Assembly (NCBI GenBank): GCA_028284125.1
Contig: JANQSI010000001.1
Coordinates: forward strand, 62,001 to 126,000
Source: Cyclobacteriaceae bacterium
GTDB lineage: Bacteria; Bacteroidota; Bacteroidia; Cytophagales; Cyclobacteriaceae
Length of the DNA stretch: 64,000 nt
Direction of reading: 5' to 3'
The notes beneath the pieces are model-generated. The model searched no databases. It had not been told where the DNA came from and saw only the letters and a list, made by a program, of their open reading frames with translations. This document shows, piece by piece, positions 1-9,185 of this stretch (position 1 is its first letter; every line of letters begins with the position of its first letter). The position numbers and the translations under genes are program-made.

Positions 1-857
1 TCTACCACCGCTCGCTGGACCCAGGAGAGCAGGATGAAAATTCAGCTTTTGGAGCTTTCTTAAGATATCAGACTACTAAAACAAATGTTCGATTATTTGC
101 CAGATCAATTGGTGAAGGATACAATGCAGAAGTAGGATTTGTACCTAGAAGAGGAATAAGTTCTATTGGAGGAAGAGTAGATTTCAACTACTTCACAGAT
201 GGGAAAGTTCAACGACACGGGCCGTCATTCGGTCCAAGCTATTTGGTTAATGCGGAAGGCAAAATCCTTGATAAGAACTTCTCTACTGATTATGAATTCC
301 AGTTTCTAAATTCTTCCAGATTCAGAGTAGAGCTTGAATGGCGTTTTGTGACACTCACCCGACCTTTTGACCCATCGAGAACTGGAGGCGAGGAATTACC
401 TGAGGATGCTGCTTTTGATTGGCTCAATTTTTCTATGTCCTACAATTCGGATAACAGGAAACCATTTACTTATGAATTGTTTGCAAATTCAGGGAGTTTC
501 TACAATGGCAGCAGATCAAATGTGGGTGGAAATTTTGTCTACAGATATCAACCCATCTTTCAAGTAGGAGTGAACTTTGAGTACAACAACATTCAATTAC
601 CTGATCCATTCAATGATGCAGATCTCCTTCTGCTCGGCCCAAGAATTGACCTTACATTAACCAACAAGGTGTTCTTCACAACTTTCATTCAGTACAATAC
701 ACAGGATGAAAATCTAGGACATAATTCCAGATTCCAATGGAGGTTTAAACCAGTTTCCGACTTATTCATCGTATACACGGACAATTACTTTACAGATGAT
801 TTTTCTGTAAGAAACAGAGCTTTGGTTGTGAAGCTTTCTTATTGGCTAAACCTGTAA
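1..857 (+). CDS. DUF5916 family protein, C-terminal part (5' end outside window)
   Basis: The reading frame is open from base 3 to the stop at 855-857 and gives about 284 residues with no credible internal start, so this is the 3' end of a gene that begins left of the window. The segment reads as alternating aromatic and polar strands of an outer-membrane beta-barrel and ends in a short aromatic tail (KLSYWLNL). The stretch GYNAEVGFVPRRG is typical of DUF5916 proteins, which usually carry an N-terminal CBM9-like domain and a C-terminal barrel. Their role is unknown, with surface or hydrolase-associated functions proposed. It ends one base before the convergent alkane monooxygenase gene, and no terminator is visible between them. 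The TTG at 243 is an internal codon, not a start. Confidence 0.82.
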   Translation, partial: YHRSLDPGEQDENSAFGAFLRYQTTKTNVRLFARSIGEGYNAEVGFVPRRGISSIGGRVDFNYFTDGKVQRHGPSFGPSYLVNAEGKILDKNFSTDYEFQFLNSSRFRVELEWRFVTLTRPFDPSRTGGEELPEDAAFDWLNFSMSYNSDNRKPFTYELFANSGSFYNGSRSNVGGNFVYRYQPIFQVGVNFEYNNIQLPDPFNDADLLLLGPRIDLTLTNKVFFTTFIQYNTQDENLGHNSRFQWRFKPVSDLFIVYTDNYFTDDFSVRNRALVVKLSYWLNL

Positions 858-858
858 A

Positions 859-1914
859 TCAGGCGGCCTCTCTTAGTTTAGATTCTCCAATTTTTTCCAA
901 TTTCTTATTCATTACAAAAAACCAGATTGGAGGGATTGTAGCCAAAAGCATCATCCCGGGATAGCCGGTTGGCATTTGCGGACTTTCATCAATGTGTCTC
1001 AAAATCTGATACTTCCTACTTGCTATGTAATGGTGGTCTGAGTGCCTGGACAATTCGAACAAAACAAGACGACCTACGACATGATCAGAATTCCATGAAT
1101 GTTGGGGCATGACTCGTTCGTATACATCTCCCCTTTTATCCCTGCTCAATCCATAGTGCTCAATGTAGTTCACGGTTTCAAGCAACAAGAATCCCATTAT
1201 CGCAGCAAGCACGAAATAACCTGCAACTAGCCATCCAAAGAAATAGGCAATAACCGATACCAAGGCTATTTGGATGAATTGAAAAACAAGCATTTCATTA
1301 TGAAAAGAGAAGAAAGAATGGCCTTTCTTCTTCAATTTTTCCAACTGTATTTTCCATGCGGAGATGTAGCTAAAAACCACAGAACGAATCCAAAACGCAT
1401 ACAGCATTTCATTTCTCCGAGCGGAAGATGGATCTTCTTTGGTACTCACATTTTTATGGTGGCCTTGATTATGCTCTATAAAAAAGTGCATGTATAGTGA
1501 GCTTAGCAATAAGATTTTCGCCATTAGTTGTTCGTGTGGTTTTGACCGATGGCCCAGCTCATGTGCCACATTGATTCCAATAACCCCACACATCAAGCCC
1601 ATGGCTGTAATTCGACCGATTATGTCTGTTACCACCAATTCTGGCTCACCAATTGAGTTAAGGAAGAGAAAAACAATTACGCATTGAACGGGAACCATCA
1701 AGTATACCTGCCAATCATAGATTGGATCTTTTTTTCGTAGCTGTTCCTCTGTTTCAGAAAGATTGGTTTCATCTGCCTTAATGAACAATTCAAGTAATGG
1801 AATAAGTACAAACGCGTAAATGATAGGTAAAAATGTCTGCCATCCATAACTCGTGAACGAGACATACGCCAAGGCTGGAAGTACCAACACGTTCATGTAT
1901 TTAAACTTACTCAT
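859..1914 (-). CDS. alkB: AlkB-type alkane 1-monooxygenase (membrane diiron hydroxylase)
   Basis: The 351-residue integral membrane protein carries the full histidine set of the alkane hydroxylase/fatty-acid-desaturase superfamily: HELGHR at 118-123, EHNQGHH at 147-153, NYIEHYGL at 249-256 and RHSDHH at 290-295, plus H272 and H278. About six hydrophobic segments surround these motifs. Family members bind two irons at the cytoplasmic face and hydroxylate terminal methyl groups of n-alkanes, with electrons from rubredoxin. No rubredoxin gene is nearby, so the donor must be encoded elsewhere. The start overlaps the stop of the upstream barrel gene by four bases (ATGA), so the two are probably translationally coupled. 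The substrate could be another alkyl chain, because length and motifs do not fix chain-length preference. Confidence 0.88.
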   Translation of the reverse strand: MSKFKYMNVLVLPALAYVSFTSYGWQTFLPIIYAFVLIPLLELFIKADETNLSETEEQLRKKDPIYDWQVYLMVPVQCVIVFLFLNSIGEPELVVTDIIGRITAMGLMCGVIGINVAHELGHRSKPHEQLMAKILLLSSLYMHFFIEHNQGHHKNVSTKEDPSSARRNEMLYAFWIRSVVFSYISAWKIQLEKLKKKGHSFFSFHNEMLVFQFIQIALVSVIAYFFGWLVAGYFVLAAIMGFLLLETVNYIEHYGLSRDKRGDVYERVMPQHSWNSDHVVGRLVLFELSRHSDHHYIASRKYQILRHIDESPQMPTGYPGMMLLATIPPIWFFVMNKKLEKIGESKLREAA

Positions 1915-2600
1915 TCAACCATTTTAAGTTTTCCAAATGAAATCAAGTAGCCTATTGAAACTCCAAAACTCCAAAGATTGGAGATATCGGGAAGCTGATC
2001 ATTTGACAGATCTCCTGCATCAATAAAGTTACTAAAGCTGTAGGTAAAGAACCCTTCCAATTGCAGTGTCCCAAATGAGAAATCTCGCCAGGCACCACCA
2101 CTGAATCTTGCACCATAGCCTCCTCTCCTGTCTCGACCTTTTTCATAGGTGGCAAAATCGATGTTCGTCAAATCTGCTGGATCTTGATCTTTGGTTGAAC
2201 TTACGAGGTATTCAGCAAAAAATCCTCCTCCAACGAAATACTTCGTCTGGTTTCCAAAATAGCCAATACCTTCAATTGGGAACTCCAAATAGTTCATGGT
2301 TATGCTATAATTGGGAAGTCCAGTACCCTTAAAAGTTTGCACCCAACCACGCTGAATGTAGTTGACACCTCCTTGAATTCCCGTGTTTAAAAAGGTTTTT
2401 CTTTTTTTTGGAAAATGTTTGATTACTAACCCAGTGTTTAGACCCGACTTAAACGTGTTGTTCGCACGAAAATTGAAAACTGTGTGCACCATATATGCCG
2501 AGTTGATTTGTGCTCCAGTCTTTAACCCAACATAAGTTTTGGATTGTCCTAAACAACCTAACGTGATCACTAAAAAGAAAAACAACGGAAGTACTCTCAT
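1911..2600 (-). CDS. PorT-like outer-membrane beta-barrel protein
   Basis: The 229-residue protein starts with a signal peptide (LFFFLVITLGCLGQ, cleavage probably after the residues around Gly-Gln). It continues with short alternating glycine/aromatic strands such as TYVGLKTGAQIN and WSFGVSIGYLISFGKLK, as in small eight-stranded barrels of the PorT/OMP_b-brl_2 type. No enzymatic motif is visible. It is the first gene of a two-gene minus-strand unit with the alkane monooxygenase, overlapping it by four bases. One inference is that the barrel helps hydrophobic substrates cross the outer membrane, in the manner of AlkL in proteobacteria, but there is no recognisable AlkL homology. Family assignment is moderate and function is unknown. 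Confidence 0.65.
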   Translation of the reverse strand: MRVLPLFFFLVITLGCLGQSKTYVGLKTGAQINSAYMVHTVFNFRANNTFKSGLNTGLVIKHFPKKRKTFLNTGIQGGVNYIQRGWVQTFKGTGLPNYSITMNYLEFPIEGIGYFGNQTKYFVGGGFFAEYLVSSTKDQDPADLTNIDFATYEKGRDRRGGYGARFSGGAWRDFSFGTLQLEGFFTYSFSNFIDAGDLSNDQLPDISNLWSFGVSIGYLISFGKLKMVE

Positions 2601-2740
2601 CTATTCAAGCAAGAAATAACGCTACAGGCAAAAATGAATCCAAAATTACCCGAATATTTCGGGGAATAATCAAGGCATTCAATCATAAATTAGAGATTAG
2701 CGATTAACTTTTCCATTTCGACCTAACTAAAAAGACATAA

Positions 2741-3985
2741 ATGAACGAAGCAGCGATAACCAACGACGCGGTAATTTTTGGAATACTTATGCTCATGCTG
2801 GGTTTGGTATTCTATACTTCTAATCTCGATTCTCCTTTCTGGAAAAAGTTTTACACATATGTGCCAGCCTTATTGGTTTGTTACTTTCTTCCTTCCATTC
2901 TGAAAGCATTGGGGTTAGTAAATCCATCAGAATCAAATCTGTATTTTGTGGCTTCCAGATACCTTCTACCAGCAAGTTTGGTATTGTTAACTATAAGTGT
3001 TGATCTCAAAGAAATTGCGAAACTTGGATCGAAAGCAGTGATCATGTTCGTCACAGGAACTGTGGGAATCATGATAGGTGGACCATTGACCATTCTGATT
3101 TTTTCACAATTCGCTCCTGATCTTGTAGGTGGAGTAGCTCCAAATGAAGTATGGCGTGGAATGACGACTATTGCTGGATCATGGATTGGTGGTGGTGCCA
3201 ATCAAGCCACTATGAAAGAAGTTTTTGAAGTGAACGATCAACTCTTCTCGACAATGGTGACGGTCGATATTATTGTTGGAAACGTTTGGTTGGGTGTTCT
3301 AATATTTGGTGTTGCGTTCACCAAATTCATCGATAATCGACTAAAGGCTGACGCTTCGGCAATAGAATCCTTGAAACAAAAAATGTCCGACTACCAGGAA
3401 AGCATTTCCAAAATTCCTAGTCTCACAGATCTAATGAAAGTGTTGATGGTTGGTTTTGCTTGCACAGGCTTTGCACATTGGGGAAGTGACACTCTCGTAC
3501 CTATTCTTAGAGACAATTTTCCAGCCCTCGAACAATACAGTTTGCTATCTGGGTTTTTCTGGCTCGTAGTTATTGCTACTACACTTGGCGTGCTCTTATC
3601 TTTCACAAAAATGAGAGAACTTGAAGGTGTTGGAGCTTCAAGAATTGGACGTGCATTTGTCTACATTTTAGTCTCAACCATTGGAATGAGTATGGATATT
3701 CTGGCCATTTTCAGCAATCCTGGATATTTCTTGCTGGGCATCACTTGGATTCTGTTCCATGTATTGTTACTCGCATTGGTTGCTAAGTTGATTAAAGCTC
3801 CTTATTTCTTCATCGCGGTGGGCAGCACGGCAAATGTTGGTGGGGCCGCTTCAGCTCCAGTTATTGCTTCTGAGTTTCACCCTTCCCTAGCTCCTGTTGG
3901 TGTACTAATGGCCGTATTAGGCTATGTGCTCGGCACCTATGGAGCTTACGTGTGTGGACTGCTTATGCAAGGAGTGGCTCCATGA
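2741..3985 (+). CDS. DUF819 family integral membrane protein (YjcL-like)
   Basis: The 414-residue, highly hydrophobic protein has ten or more membrane segments arranged as two similar halves. Glycine-rich helix breaks mark each half, GSWIGGGANQATMKE near 145-160 and GSTANVGGAASAPVIAS near 365-380. These near-repeated GG-A motifs characterise DUF819, a family distantly related to secondary transporters with inverted-repeat folds. The substrate is not established for the family. The gene overlaps the following esterase gene by four bases (ATGA at 3982-3985), so the two are probably co-translated. The ATG at 2741 gives the expected N-terminus, with the first membrane segment beginning around residue 12. 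Confidence 0.85.
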   Translation: MNEAAITNDAVIFGILMLMLGLVFYTSNLDSPFWKKFYTYVPALLVCYFLPSILKALGLVNPSESNLYFVASRYLLPASLVLLTISVDLKEIAKLGSKAVIMFVTGTVGIMIGGPLTILIFSQFAPDLVGGVAPNEVWRGMTTIAGSWIGGGANQATMKEVFEVNDQLFSTMVTVDIIVGNVWLGVLIFGVAFTKFIDNRLKADASAIESLKQKMSDYQESISKIPSLTDLMKVLMVGFACTGFAHWGSDTLVPILRDNFPALEQYSLLSGFFWLVVIATTLGVLLSFTKMRELEGVGASRIGRAFVYILVSTIGMSMDILAIFSNPGYFLLGITWILFHVLLLALVAKLIKAPYFFIAVGSTANVGGAASAPVIASEFHPSLAPVGVLMAVLGYVLGTYGAYVCGLLMQGVAP

Positions 3986-4617
3986 TAAATGAACATCAGT
4001 TAGAGGTATCAATAAAAGCTCCGTATTTCACCTTAAATGAGCTAACGCCACAAACAGAACGAATTTGGCTAGCTTTTCATGGGTATGGACAATTAGCTAA
4101 GTTTTTCATCAAGAAATTTGAAGCACTCGATCCTAAGAAAAACTTCGTCGTTGCACCACAAGGGCTATCGAAGTATTACCTCGAAGGCTTCTATGGAAGA
4201 GTAGGTGCTTCATGGATGACCAAAGAAGATCGACTCACCGAAATAGAAAATCAATACCGATACATAAAGTCCGTTCTTGATGATATTGGGGACATATCCA
4301 ACAAACAGCTGATCTATTTTGGCTTTTCACAAGGGACTGCAACAATGGGTCGGTTTGCAGCATGGGCTAAAATGCCTTTTCAAAAAATGATCATTTGGGC
4401 GGGGACCTTTCCTCCAGATATTGAACCGAATGCATTTAATTTTCTATCAGGAAATGAAGAAATTGCTTATTTTACTAGTAAGGAAGATCCCTTTTTCAAG
4501 GAGGAGATGATTGAAAATCAGAACAAGGTAGTCTCAGAAGCAACAGGAAAAACTCCGCAACTACATTGGTATGAGGGAGGGCATACAGTAATCCCTGAGC
4601 TACTTTCAAAAATCTAA
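3982..4617 (+). CDS. Serine esterase, phospholipase/carboxylesterase-like alpha/beta hydrolase
   Basis: The 211-residue cytoplasmic protein has the nucleophile elbow GFSQG, a strand-1 motif WLAFHGYGQ with the oxyanion HG, and a C-terminal EGGHTV that supplies the catalytic histidine. The acid is probably the Asp in the segment FTSKEDPFF. This order matches the YpfH/carboxylesterase-2 family, which hydrolyses short acyl esters or lysophospholipids. I chose the ATG at 3982, which overlaps the stop of the DUF819 gene, over a longer reading from 3952. The extra ten residues would lie entirely inside the upstream gene. The true substrate is unknown. Confidence 0.8.
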   Translation: MINEHQLEVSIKAPYFTLNELTPQTERIWLAFHGYGQLAKFFIKKFEALDPKKNFVVAPQGLSKYYLEGFYGRVGASWMTKEDRLTEIENQYRYIKSVLDDIGDISNKQLIYFGFSQGTATMGRFAAWAKMPFQKMIIWAGTFPPDIEPNAFNFLSGNEEIAYFTSKEDPFFKEEMIENQNKVVSEATGKTPQLHWYEGGHTVIPELLSKI

Positions 4618-4658
4618 TCCACTGGAGAAATAGGATCATTAAGGCATATAGTCAAAAA

Positions 4659-5561
4659 ATGAAACGGCTTACTTATATATTATGGATTCCCTTATTGATA
4701 AGCTGCGTTTCAAAAGATCGATTGGCACCTTATGCAAAAGAGTTAGAGATCAAGGAACCCATTCCTCTTTCCGAAACAATAAAAACGCTTAACGGTATTG
4801 CCTTCTCTAAAGATGGTTCATCCTTATTTATATCTAAGCAAATTGATCGAACATTTGATAATGGTCGTTATTATGCATCCATTTTCAAATCTGAATTTAA
4901 GAATGGAAACTACAGCGAGCCAACAGAATTTGAATTAGGACTTGATATTGATGCGTATCATCCTGTCCTATCTGTTAATAATGAATATCTCTTTTTCAAT
5001 TCCAGATCTCACCTGGACTCTGGCAATACATCAATCAAACATAACATATGGGTAATTGAATTCACTGGTGAATCTTGGAGTAAACCAAGGATGGTTGAAG
5101 GTGTAAATTCTGAAGGGTACGATTCTTATCCAACAATCGCTGCAAACAATAATATGTATTTCAATTCTAATCGAACTGGCGGTTTAGGAGGTATGGATAT
5201 TTATGTATCAAAATTCGTGAATGGTGAGTATAAGAAGCCTGAAAACATTGTCGCGTTAAATTCAGCTGATGAAGAAAATGATCTCGTTATTGATCCACAT
5301 GAACGATTCATCATCTTCAACCGATATTTTCATTCAACACAAAGCCTTGATTTATTCATTGCATTCAAAAAAGATGATGGTTGGACCACTCCAAGGCTAT
5401 TGGACAATATTAATACAACCGAAGGATGGGAATTGACTCCTTCATTATCGCCAGATGGCAAGTATTTTTTTTATGAGTTGAATAGCCTCATTATGCAAAT
5501 TGATTTGGCACATTTGATTTATCCGGAAGAATTATCTGGATTCGGTAAACGAGAGTTCTGA
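4659..5561 (+). CDS. PD40/TolB-like beta-propeller lipoprotein
   Basis: The 300-residue protein begins with a lipoprotein signal (IPLLISC, lipidation at Cys16). It then repeats the PD40 blade motif: GIAFSKDGSSLFISK, HPVLSVNNEYLFFNSRS, YPTIAANNNMYFNSNRTGG, DLVIDPHERFIIFNR and TPSLSPDGKYFFYEL. Five or six such repeats would form a beta-propeller. Proteins of this type act at the envelope as interaction scaffolds and lack catalytic residues. The gene lies 41 bases after the esterase gene on the same strand and may be read through from it. No partner such as an OmpA or Tol component is adjacent, so its role cannot be narrowed. Confidence 0.78.
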   Translation: MKRLTYILWIPLLISCVSKDRLAPYAKELEIKEPIPLSETIKTLNGIAFSKDGSSLFISKQIDRTFDNGRYYASIFKSEFKNGNYSEPTEFELGLDIDAYHPVLSVNNEYLFFNSRSHLDSGNTSIKHNIWVIEFTGESWSKPRMVEGVNSEGYDSYPTIAANNNMYFNSNRTGGLGGMDIYVSKFVNGEYKKPENIVALNSADEENDLVIDPHERFIIFNRYFHSTQSLDLFIAFKKDDGWTTPRLLDNINTTEGWELTPSLSPDGKYFFYELNSLIMQIDLAHLIYPEELSGFGKREF

Positions 5562-5690
5562 GTCCATTTTAACACTCGGTCAAAAACCATTATCATTTCA
5601 AATACCTCATTGGAACAATTTTTCTAACAATTGTGTTAAATCATTGGCTTGAAATTTGAGGTTATATTGTTACACTAAACTGAATCTGAA

Positions 5691-7001
5691 ATGGCAAATA
5701 GAATTCTTCTCATCCTCACAGTTTGTTCCCTTTGCATTTCATGTAATAAATCAGAAGAAATTGACGAGCAAACTTCGCTTATTGAATCATTAAATCAAGA
5801 ACAAGTTCCTTTAACGGAAGATCCTCTCCTCTGGTCAGATACAGAACTCACTTTCCTTGACGACATTGCTAACAGCTCTATTATTGGTTTGGGAGAGGCT
5901 ACCCATGGTACAGCAGAGTTTTTTAAAGCCAAGCATAGGATTTTTCAATACCTGGTTGAAAACCACGATTACAAAGTTTTTGCGTTTGAGGCTGATTTCG
6001 GGGAGTCTATTTTCATAAATGAGGCCATTCAGACCGGAAATTGTGCCGCGATCGAGGACTTGATGAAATACAGAATGCATTTCTGGACATGGAGAACTGA
6101 AGAAGTAAGAGACCTACTTCAATGGATGTGTGAATACAATATTGGTAAGGCAGATATAGAAAAAGTACAATACGCTGGAGTGGATTGTCAATACAATACT
6201 TTCCATCCTGGAATGTTAGAAAGTTACCTCATGAGTGTATCCCCTTCCATTCTTGCTGATTTCCAGGATGTATTGGATGAGGCAAAATTGAATTCAACTG
6301 AGAGGTTTGATAACTACACACTCGTTCAATTTAACACTTATGATTCCAAACTATTTAGATTGAGGAATACAATGAATTCTTTTGCTGAGGAACTAATCTC
6401 AAAATCTTCTGAACAGGAGTATGAGCTAAACGTGAGAATATTGGATGTTATTCGTCAGGTTTCGAAAGTAAGGTATCAGCGTAATAAGGATGCCATAAGA
6501 GATCAGTTTATGGCTGAAAACACCTCATGGCTTTTGGATTATTTTGACAAAAAAGTAGTAGCATGGGCTCATAATGCACACATCGCTAATGATTTCGAAT
6601 TTCTTGGAGGAAATGCAATGGGGTATCATTTAAGAAGAGAACATGGAACCGACTATACCGCCTTGGCATTTCTCTTCAGCAAAGGAACTTTCACAGCTCG
6701 AGGACATAATGGAGAACAATCTACAAATATTGAAACTCAATCCTTGGATTCGGAACCTTCAATACATTCTGTCAATCACCTAATGTCTGAAAGTGAATCA
6801 TCCGTTTTTTCTGTGGAAATTCAAGGTTTGAAAAAAAATAGAGAATGGATTAATACTGTAAATAATCTGGTGTTCTTTCAGTTAGGGGCTGTATTCTTTC
6901 AGCAAGATCCAAGAAGACATTATCAAGACTTCAATGATGAGTATTTCGATTATATTATCTATTTCGACAATACCACAGCTTCAAAATTGATCCCCTATTA
7001 A
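5691..7001 (+). CDS. Erythromycin-esterase-like lipoprotein
   Basis: The 436-residue protein has a lipoprotein signal (SLCISC, lipidation near Cys18). The family's active-site segment GLGEATHGTAEFFKAKHR lies at 66-83, FAFEADFGES at 98-107 and WAHNAHIAND at 292-301, together giving the conserved Glu and His residues of the Ere/succinoglycan-biosynthesis superfamily. Characterised members open macrolide lactones, but most of this broad family has unknown substrates. Export as a lipoprotein and the lack of any resistance-gene context argue against a dedicated antibiotic role. The residues after the lipobox (NKSEEIDE) are acidic, as in Bacteroidota surface-exposed lipoproteins. It stands alone, with about 130 bases on each side. 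Confidence 0.82.
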   Translation: MANRILLILTVCSLCISCNKSEEIDEQTSLIESLNQEQVPLTEDPLLWSDTELTFLDDIANSSIIGLGEATHGTAEFFKAKHRIFQYLVENHDYKVFAFEADFGESIFINEAIQTGNCAAIEDLMKYRMHFWTWRTEEVRDLLQWMCEYNIGKADIEKVQYAGVDCQYNTFHPGMLESYLMSVSPSILADFQDVLDEAKLNSTERFDNYTLVQFNTYDSKLFRLRNTMNSFAEELISKSSEQEYELNVRILDVIRQVSKVRYQRNKDAIRDQFMAENTSWLLDYFDKKVVAWAHNAHIANDFEFLGGNAMGYHLRREHGTDYTALAFLFSKGTFTARGHNGEQSTNIETQSLDSEPSIHSVNHLMSESESSVFSVEIQGLKKNREWINTVNNLVFFQLGAVFFQQDPRRHYQDFNDEYFDYIIYFDNTTASKLIPY

Positions 7002-7130
7002 TTTGCTCATATCAGTAGTCAAAGAATTAAAAAATTTTGTCTACTCTCCTAGTTCTGCATTCGTCAATAGGTCAAATGAGTTAGATATGTACTCAACTAA
7101 ACCTATTTAAAACACTTAATCTTTACAATT

Positions 7131-7568
7131 ATGCCAGAAATTCAAATCAATTTTCTTGCAATCGGAATTGCAGTAATCGCCACATTCTTTTTCGGATTTA
7201 TATGGTACACCCCATTATTTGGAAAGGCTTGGGCAAAAGAAATGGGAAGAGATCCTGATGCTAAACCATCAGGAGGACACATGGCCAAAGGTATGATCAT
7301 GATGGTTCTTGGAAACTTCTTTATGGCCTACGTTTTTGCAAACAATCTTGCGGTATGGAACCCTGAAACCTGGGGACAAGGGTCGATGGAAAATTCATCG
7401 CTAATGTTTGCATTTTCTGCCTCATTTTTCACTTGGCTTGGTTTTTTTCTTCCTAACGATCTAAGTACAGTCGCTTGGGAACAAAAATCCTGGAAGTTAT
7501 TTAGCATCAACACCGTATACCATTTTTTGTCACTTTTAATTGCTGCTTTGATACTTGTTAATATGTAA
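7131..7568 (+). CDS. DUF1761 family membrane protein
   Basis: The 145-residue protein has four hydrophobic segments (about 6-28, 51-70, 88-107 and 122-144). The first ends in GFIWYTPLFGKAW, the characteristic opening of DUF1761. A second conserved feature is the tryptophan-rich loop before the last helix (VAWEQKSWKLF). The family is found in many Bacteroidota and Proteobacteria and has no established function. The gene is flanked by 129 bases upstream and 117 bases before the cold-shock gene, and nothing in its neighbourhood suggests a role. Confidence 0.8.
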   Translation: MPEIQINFLAIGIAVIATFFFGFIWYTPLFGKAWAKEMGRDPDAKPSGGHMAKGMIMMVLGNFFMAYVFANNLAVWNPETWGQGSMENSSLMFAFSASFFTWLGFFLPNDLSTVAWEQKSWKLFSINTVYHFLSLLIAALILVNM

Positions 7569-7685
7569 AAAATCAAATCTGCGTTGAAAAGCTTGTACTG
7601 TATGTTGACAACTTGAACTAGACTACTTCGTTTATTTCAATATTCTTTATTACATTGTAATGTCAACCTTAGACTAACTAGTACA

Positions 7686-7877
7686 ATGAGCACAGGAACA
7701 GTAAAATTTTTCAACAACGCTAAAAGATTTGGTTTCATCGTCCCAGACGAAGGTGATAAAGACATTTTCGTCCACCAAAGTGGGCTGGTAGATACAGTCA
7801 CCGAAGGAGATAAGGTGTCCTACGACATTGAGGATGGTGAAAAGGGTCCGAGTGCTGTTAACGTGAAAAAAGCATAA
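7686..7877 (+). CDS. Cold-shock domain protein (CspA family)
   Basis: This 63-residue single-domain protein reads TGTVKFFNNAKRFGFI through RNP1 and DIFVHQSGL through RNP2, the nucleic-acid-binding surface of the OB-fold cold-shock domain. RNP1 has KRFGFI instead of the commoner KGFGFI, a variant also seen in Bacteroidota homologues. Such proteins melt RNA secondary structure and act as RNA chaperones or antiterminators. The 117-base leader is AT-rich. A strong hairpin with a T-run closes the transcript at 7904-7927, so this is probably a monocistronic gene. Control through the leader RNA, as in cspA genes, is possible but not shown here. Confidence 0.93.
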   Translation: MSTGTVKFFNNAKRFGFIVPDEGDKDIFVHQSGLVDTVTEGDKVSYDIEDGEKGPSAVNVKKA

Positions 7878-7903
7878 GATTCTTTAAAATATTCAACAAT
7901 CAA

Positions 7904-7927
7904 CCCACTGGCAACAGTGGGTTTTTT
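7904..7927 (+). terminator. Rho-independent terminator after the cold-shock gene
   Basis: A perfect 7-bp stem (CCCACTG / CAGTGGG) with a GCAA loop spans 7904-7921 and is followed by six T residues. It lies 27 bases after the cold-shock stop codon. Its T-run overlaps the stop codon of the convergent caspase-like gene. Confidence 0.85.
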
Positions 7928-9155
7928 ACTGTCTTTTCAGAAAAATAAAGTCTCCTCCCTCATCGCCAGCTTGACTAATAGGACCATATTGTGGAACTTG
8001 ACCGTTGGGACTATTATTTATTACTGCAATTTTAAAATTTCTGAACAATTGATCGGCAGAGAGCAAAGGAGCTGAATTAGATTTTAAGTTTTTCAAAAGG
8101 TATTCGATAAATACACTCTTATCCGGAACAGTCTTTAGCGTTCCACTCGTCATAGCCTTTCTGCTTGGCAATTTATAAAGCTCAAGAATAGCACGACTGT
8201 TTTCGAAAACGGCTCTTTCTTTTAGAATACCGCCACTAAAGCACGCATCAGAAATGAGAAGTGTATGCTTAGATTTAATTCCTCCAACATAATCCCGAAT
8301 GGTACTATTAGACAACCAATTAGACTTAGAGTTGATCGATGCATTGCTCGGAAGCCAATACCCTTGATTAAGTTGCTCATTCCAGATTCCATGACCGGCA
8401 TAAAAAACAAGCAAGTTATCCTTATCAGTCACTTTAATACTTAACTCGTCAAGGGAGTTGATGATTTCTTCTCTGGAAGGGTTTTTGAGAAGAGTTACAT
8501 TTTCCTTCTCGAAGGAATAATTTGTAATCAAGACATCTGCTAAACCTTGGGCATCTTTTATTGGATTATCCAGTTCTTGAATTTGATCATCCGGATAGTT
8601 ATTGATACCTATAATTAAAGCGTAGTACGTCCGATTACCAAGCTCATTGATCAATGCATTTCCAATATCATCCGATTCATCAAGAGTTCTAACAGGTTCA
8701 CTCAGATCATTTTCAATCCTAGTTACAATTTCCTTATCCCGAGTTTTATAAAGTTTTAGATTTCCTCCAACCGCTGGAGGACAGGTTTTTAGACGAATGT
8801 CTCCCTTCCATTTTCCAATTAGTGAATATTGATTATCCGTCTCAGAGAATTCCAGAATTGAGTTAGACATACATGCAGTTCCGGTCTTGTATTCAAATTT
8901 TTGTGGATACAATTTAACTGTGGTTCCATCGATCACGCCAGTAAAAACTACCTTGGAAGAGTCTTTTCCATTCATTGATTTGTTTATGGTAAATCCCTCC
9001 AACTGACTTCCTTTCTGAATGATTGTGGTTGTGATTTGATAATCAATTTTTAAGAAGTTGGAATTACCATTCCATTCGCCAGAAACGTCAATCAGTTCTT
9101 GTCCTGATAAGAGGATTGATAATGAGAAAAGGAATGAATAGAGTGTCAACCGCAT
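7926..9155 (-). CDS. Secreted caspase-like peptidase (C14/metacaspase type)
   Basis: The 409-residue protein has a signal peptide (about 1-18), an N-terminal beta-rich domain of unknown type (20-140) and a C-terminal caspase fold (175-405). The catalytic dyad is visible as His255 in FYAGHG and Cys305 in ISDACFSGG. The opening strand reads YYALIIGINNYPDD, as in bacterial caspase-like proteases and gingipain relatives. The enzyme would act in the periplasm or at the surface, cutting after basic or acidic residues; specificity is not readable here. It is the last gene of the purC-rnz run, 30 bases after the transporter gene. Secretion and the absence of effector partners make a defence role unlikely. 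Confidence 0.85.
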   Translation of the reverse strand: MRLTLYSFLFSLSILLSGQELIDVSGEWNGNSNFLKIDYQITTTIIQKGSQLEGFTINKSMNGKDSSKVVFTGVIDGTTVKLYPQKFEYKTGTACMSNSILEFSETDNQYSLIGKWKGDIRLKTCPPAVGGNLKLYKTRDKEIVTRIENDLSEPVRTLDESDDIGNALINELGNRTYYALIIGINNYPDDQIQELDNPIKDAQGLADVLITNYSFEKENVTLLKNPSREEIINSLDELSIKVTDKDNLLVFYAGHGIWNEQLNQGYWLPSNASINSKSNWLSNSTIRDYVGGIKSKHTLLISDACFSGGILKERAVFENSRAILELYKLPSRKAMTSGTLKTVPDKSVFIEYLLKNLKSNSAPLLSADQLFRNFKIAVINNSPNGQVPQYGPISQAGDEGGDFIFLKRQ

Positions 9156-9185
9156 ACTTAAAGTTAATGCTTCAAAAAGTTAGAC

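Noticed and set aside
243-857. A separate 204-residue gene starting at TTG 243
   Set aside because: The frame is open to the left edge and the upstream residues continue the same DUF5916 barrel.
5691-7001. Erythromycin esterase homologue as an antibiotic-resistance gene
   Set aside because: The family is broad, the protein is an exported lipoprotein and there is no mobile or resistance context.
7926-9155. Caspase-like gene as part of an antiphage or abortive-infection system
   Set aside because: It has a signal peptide and sits in a purC-rnz operon with no sensor, NLR or effector partner.
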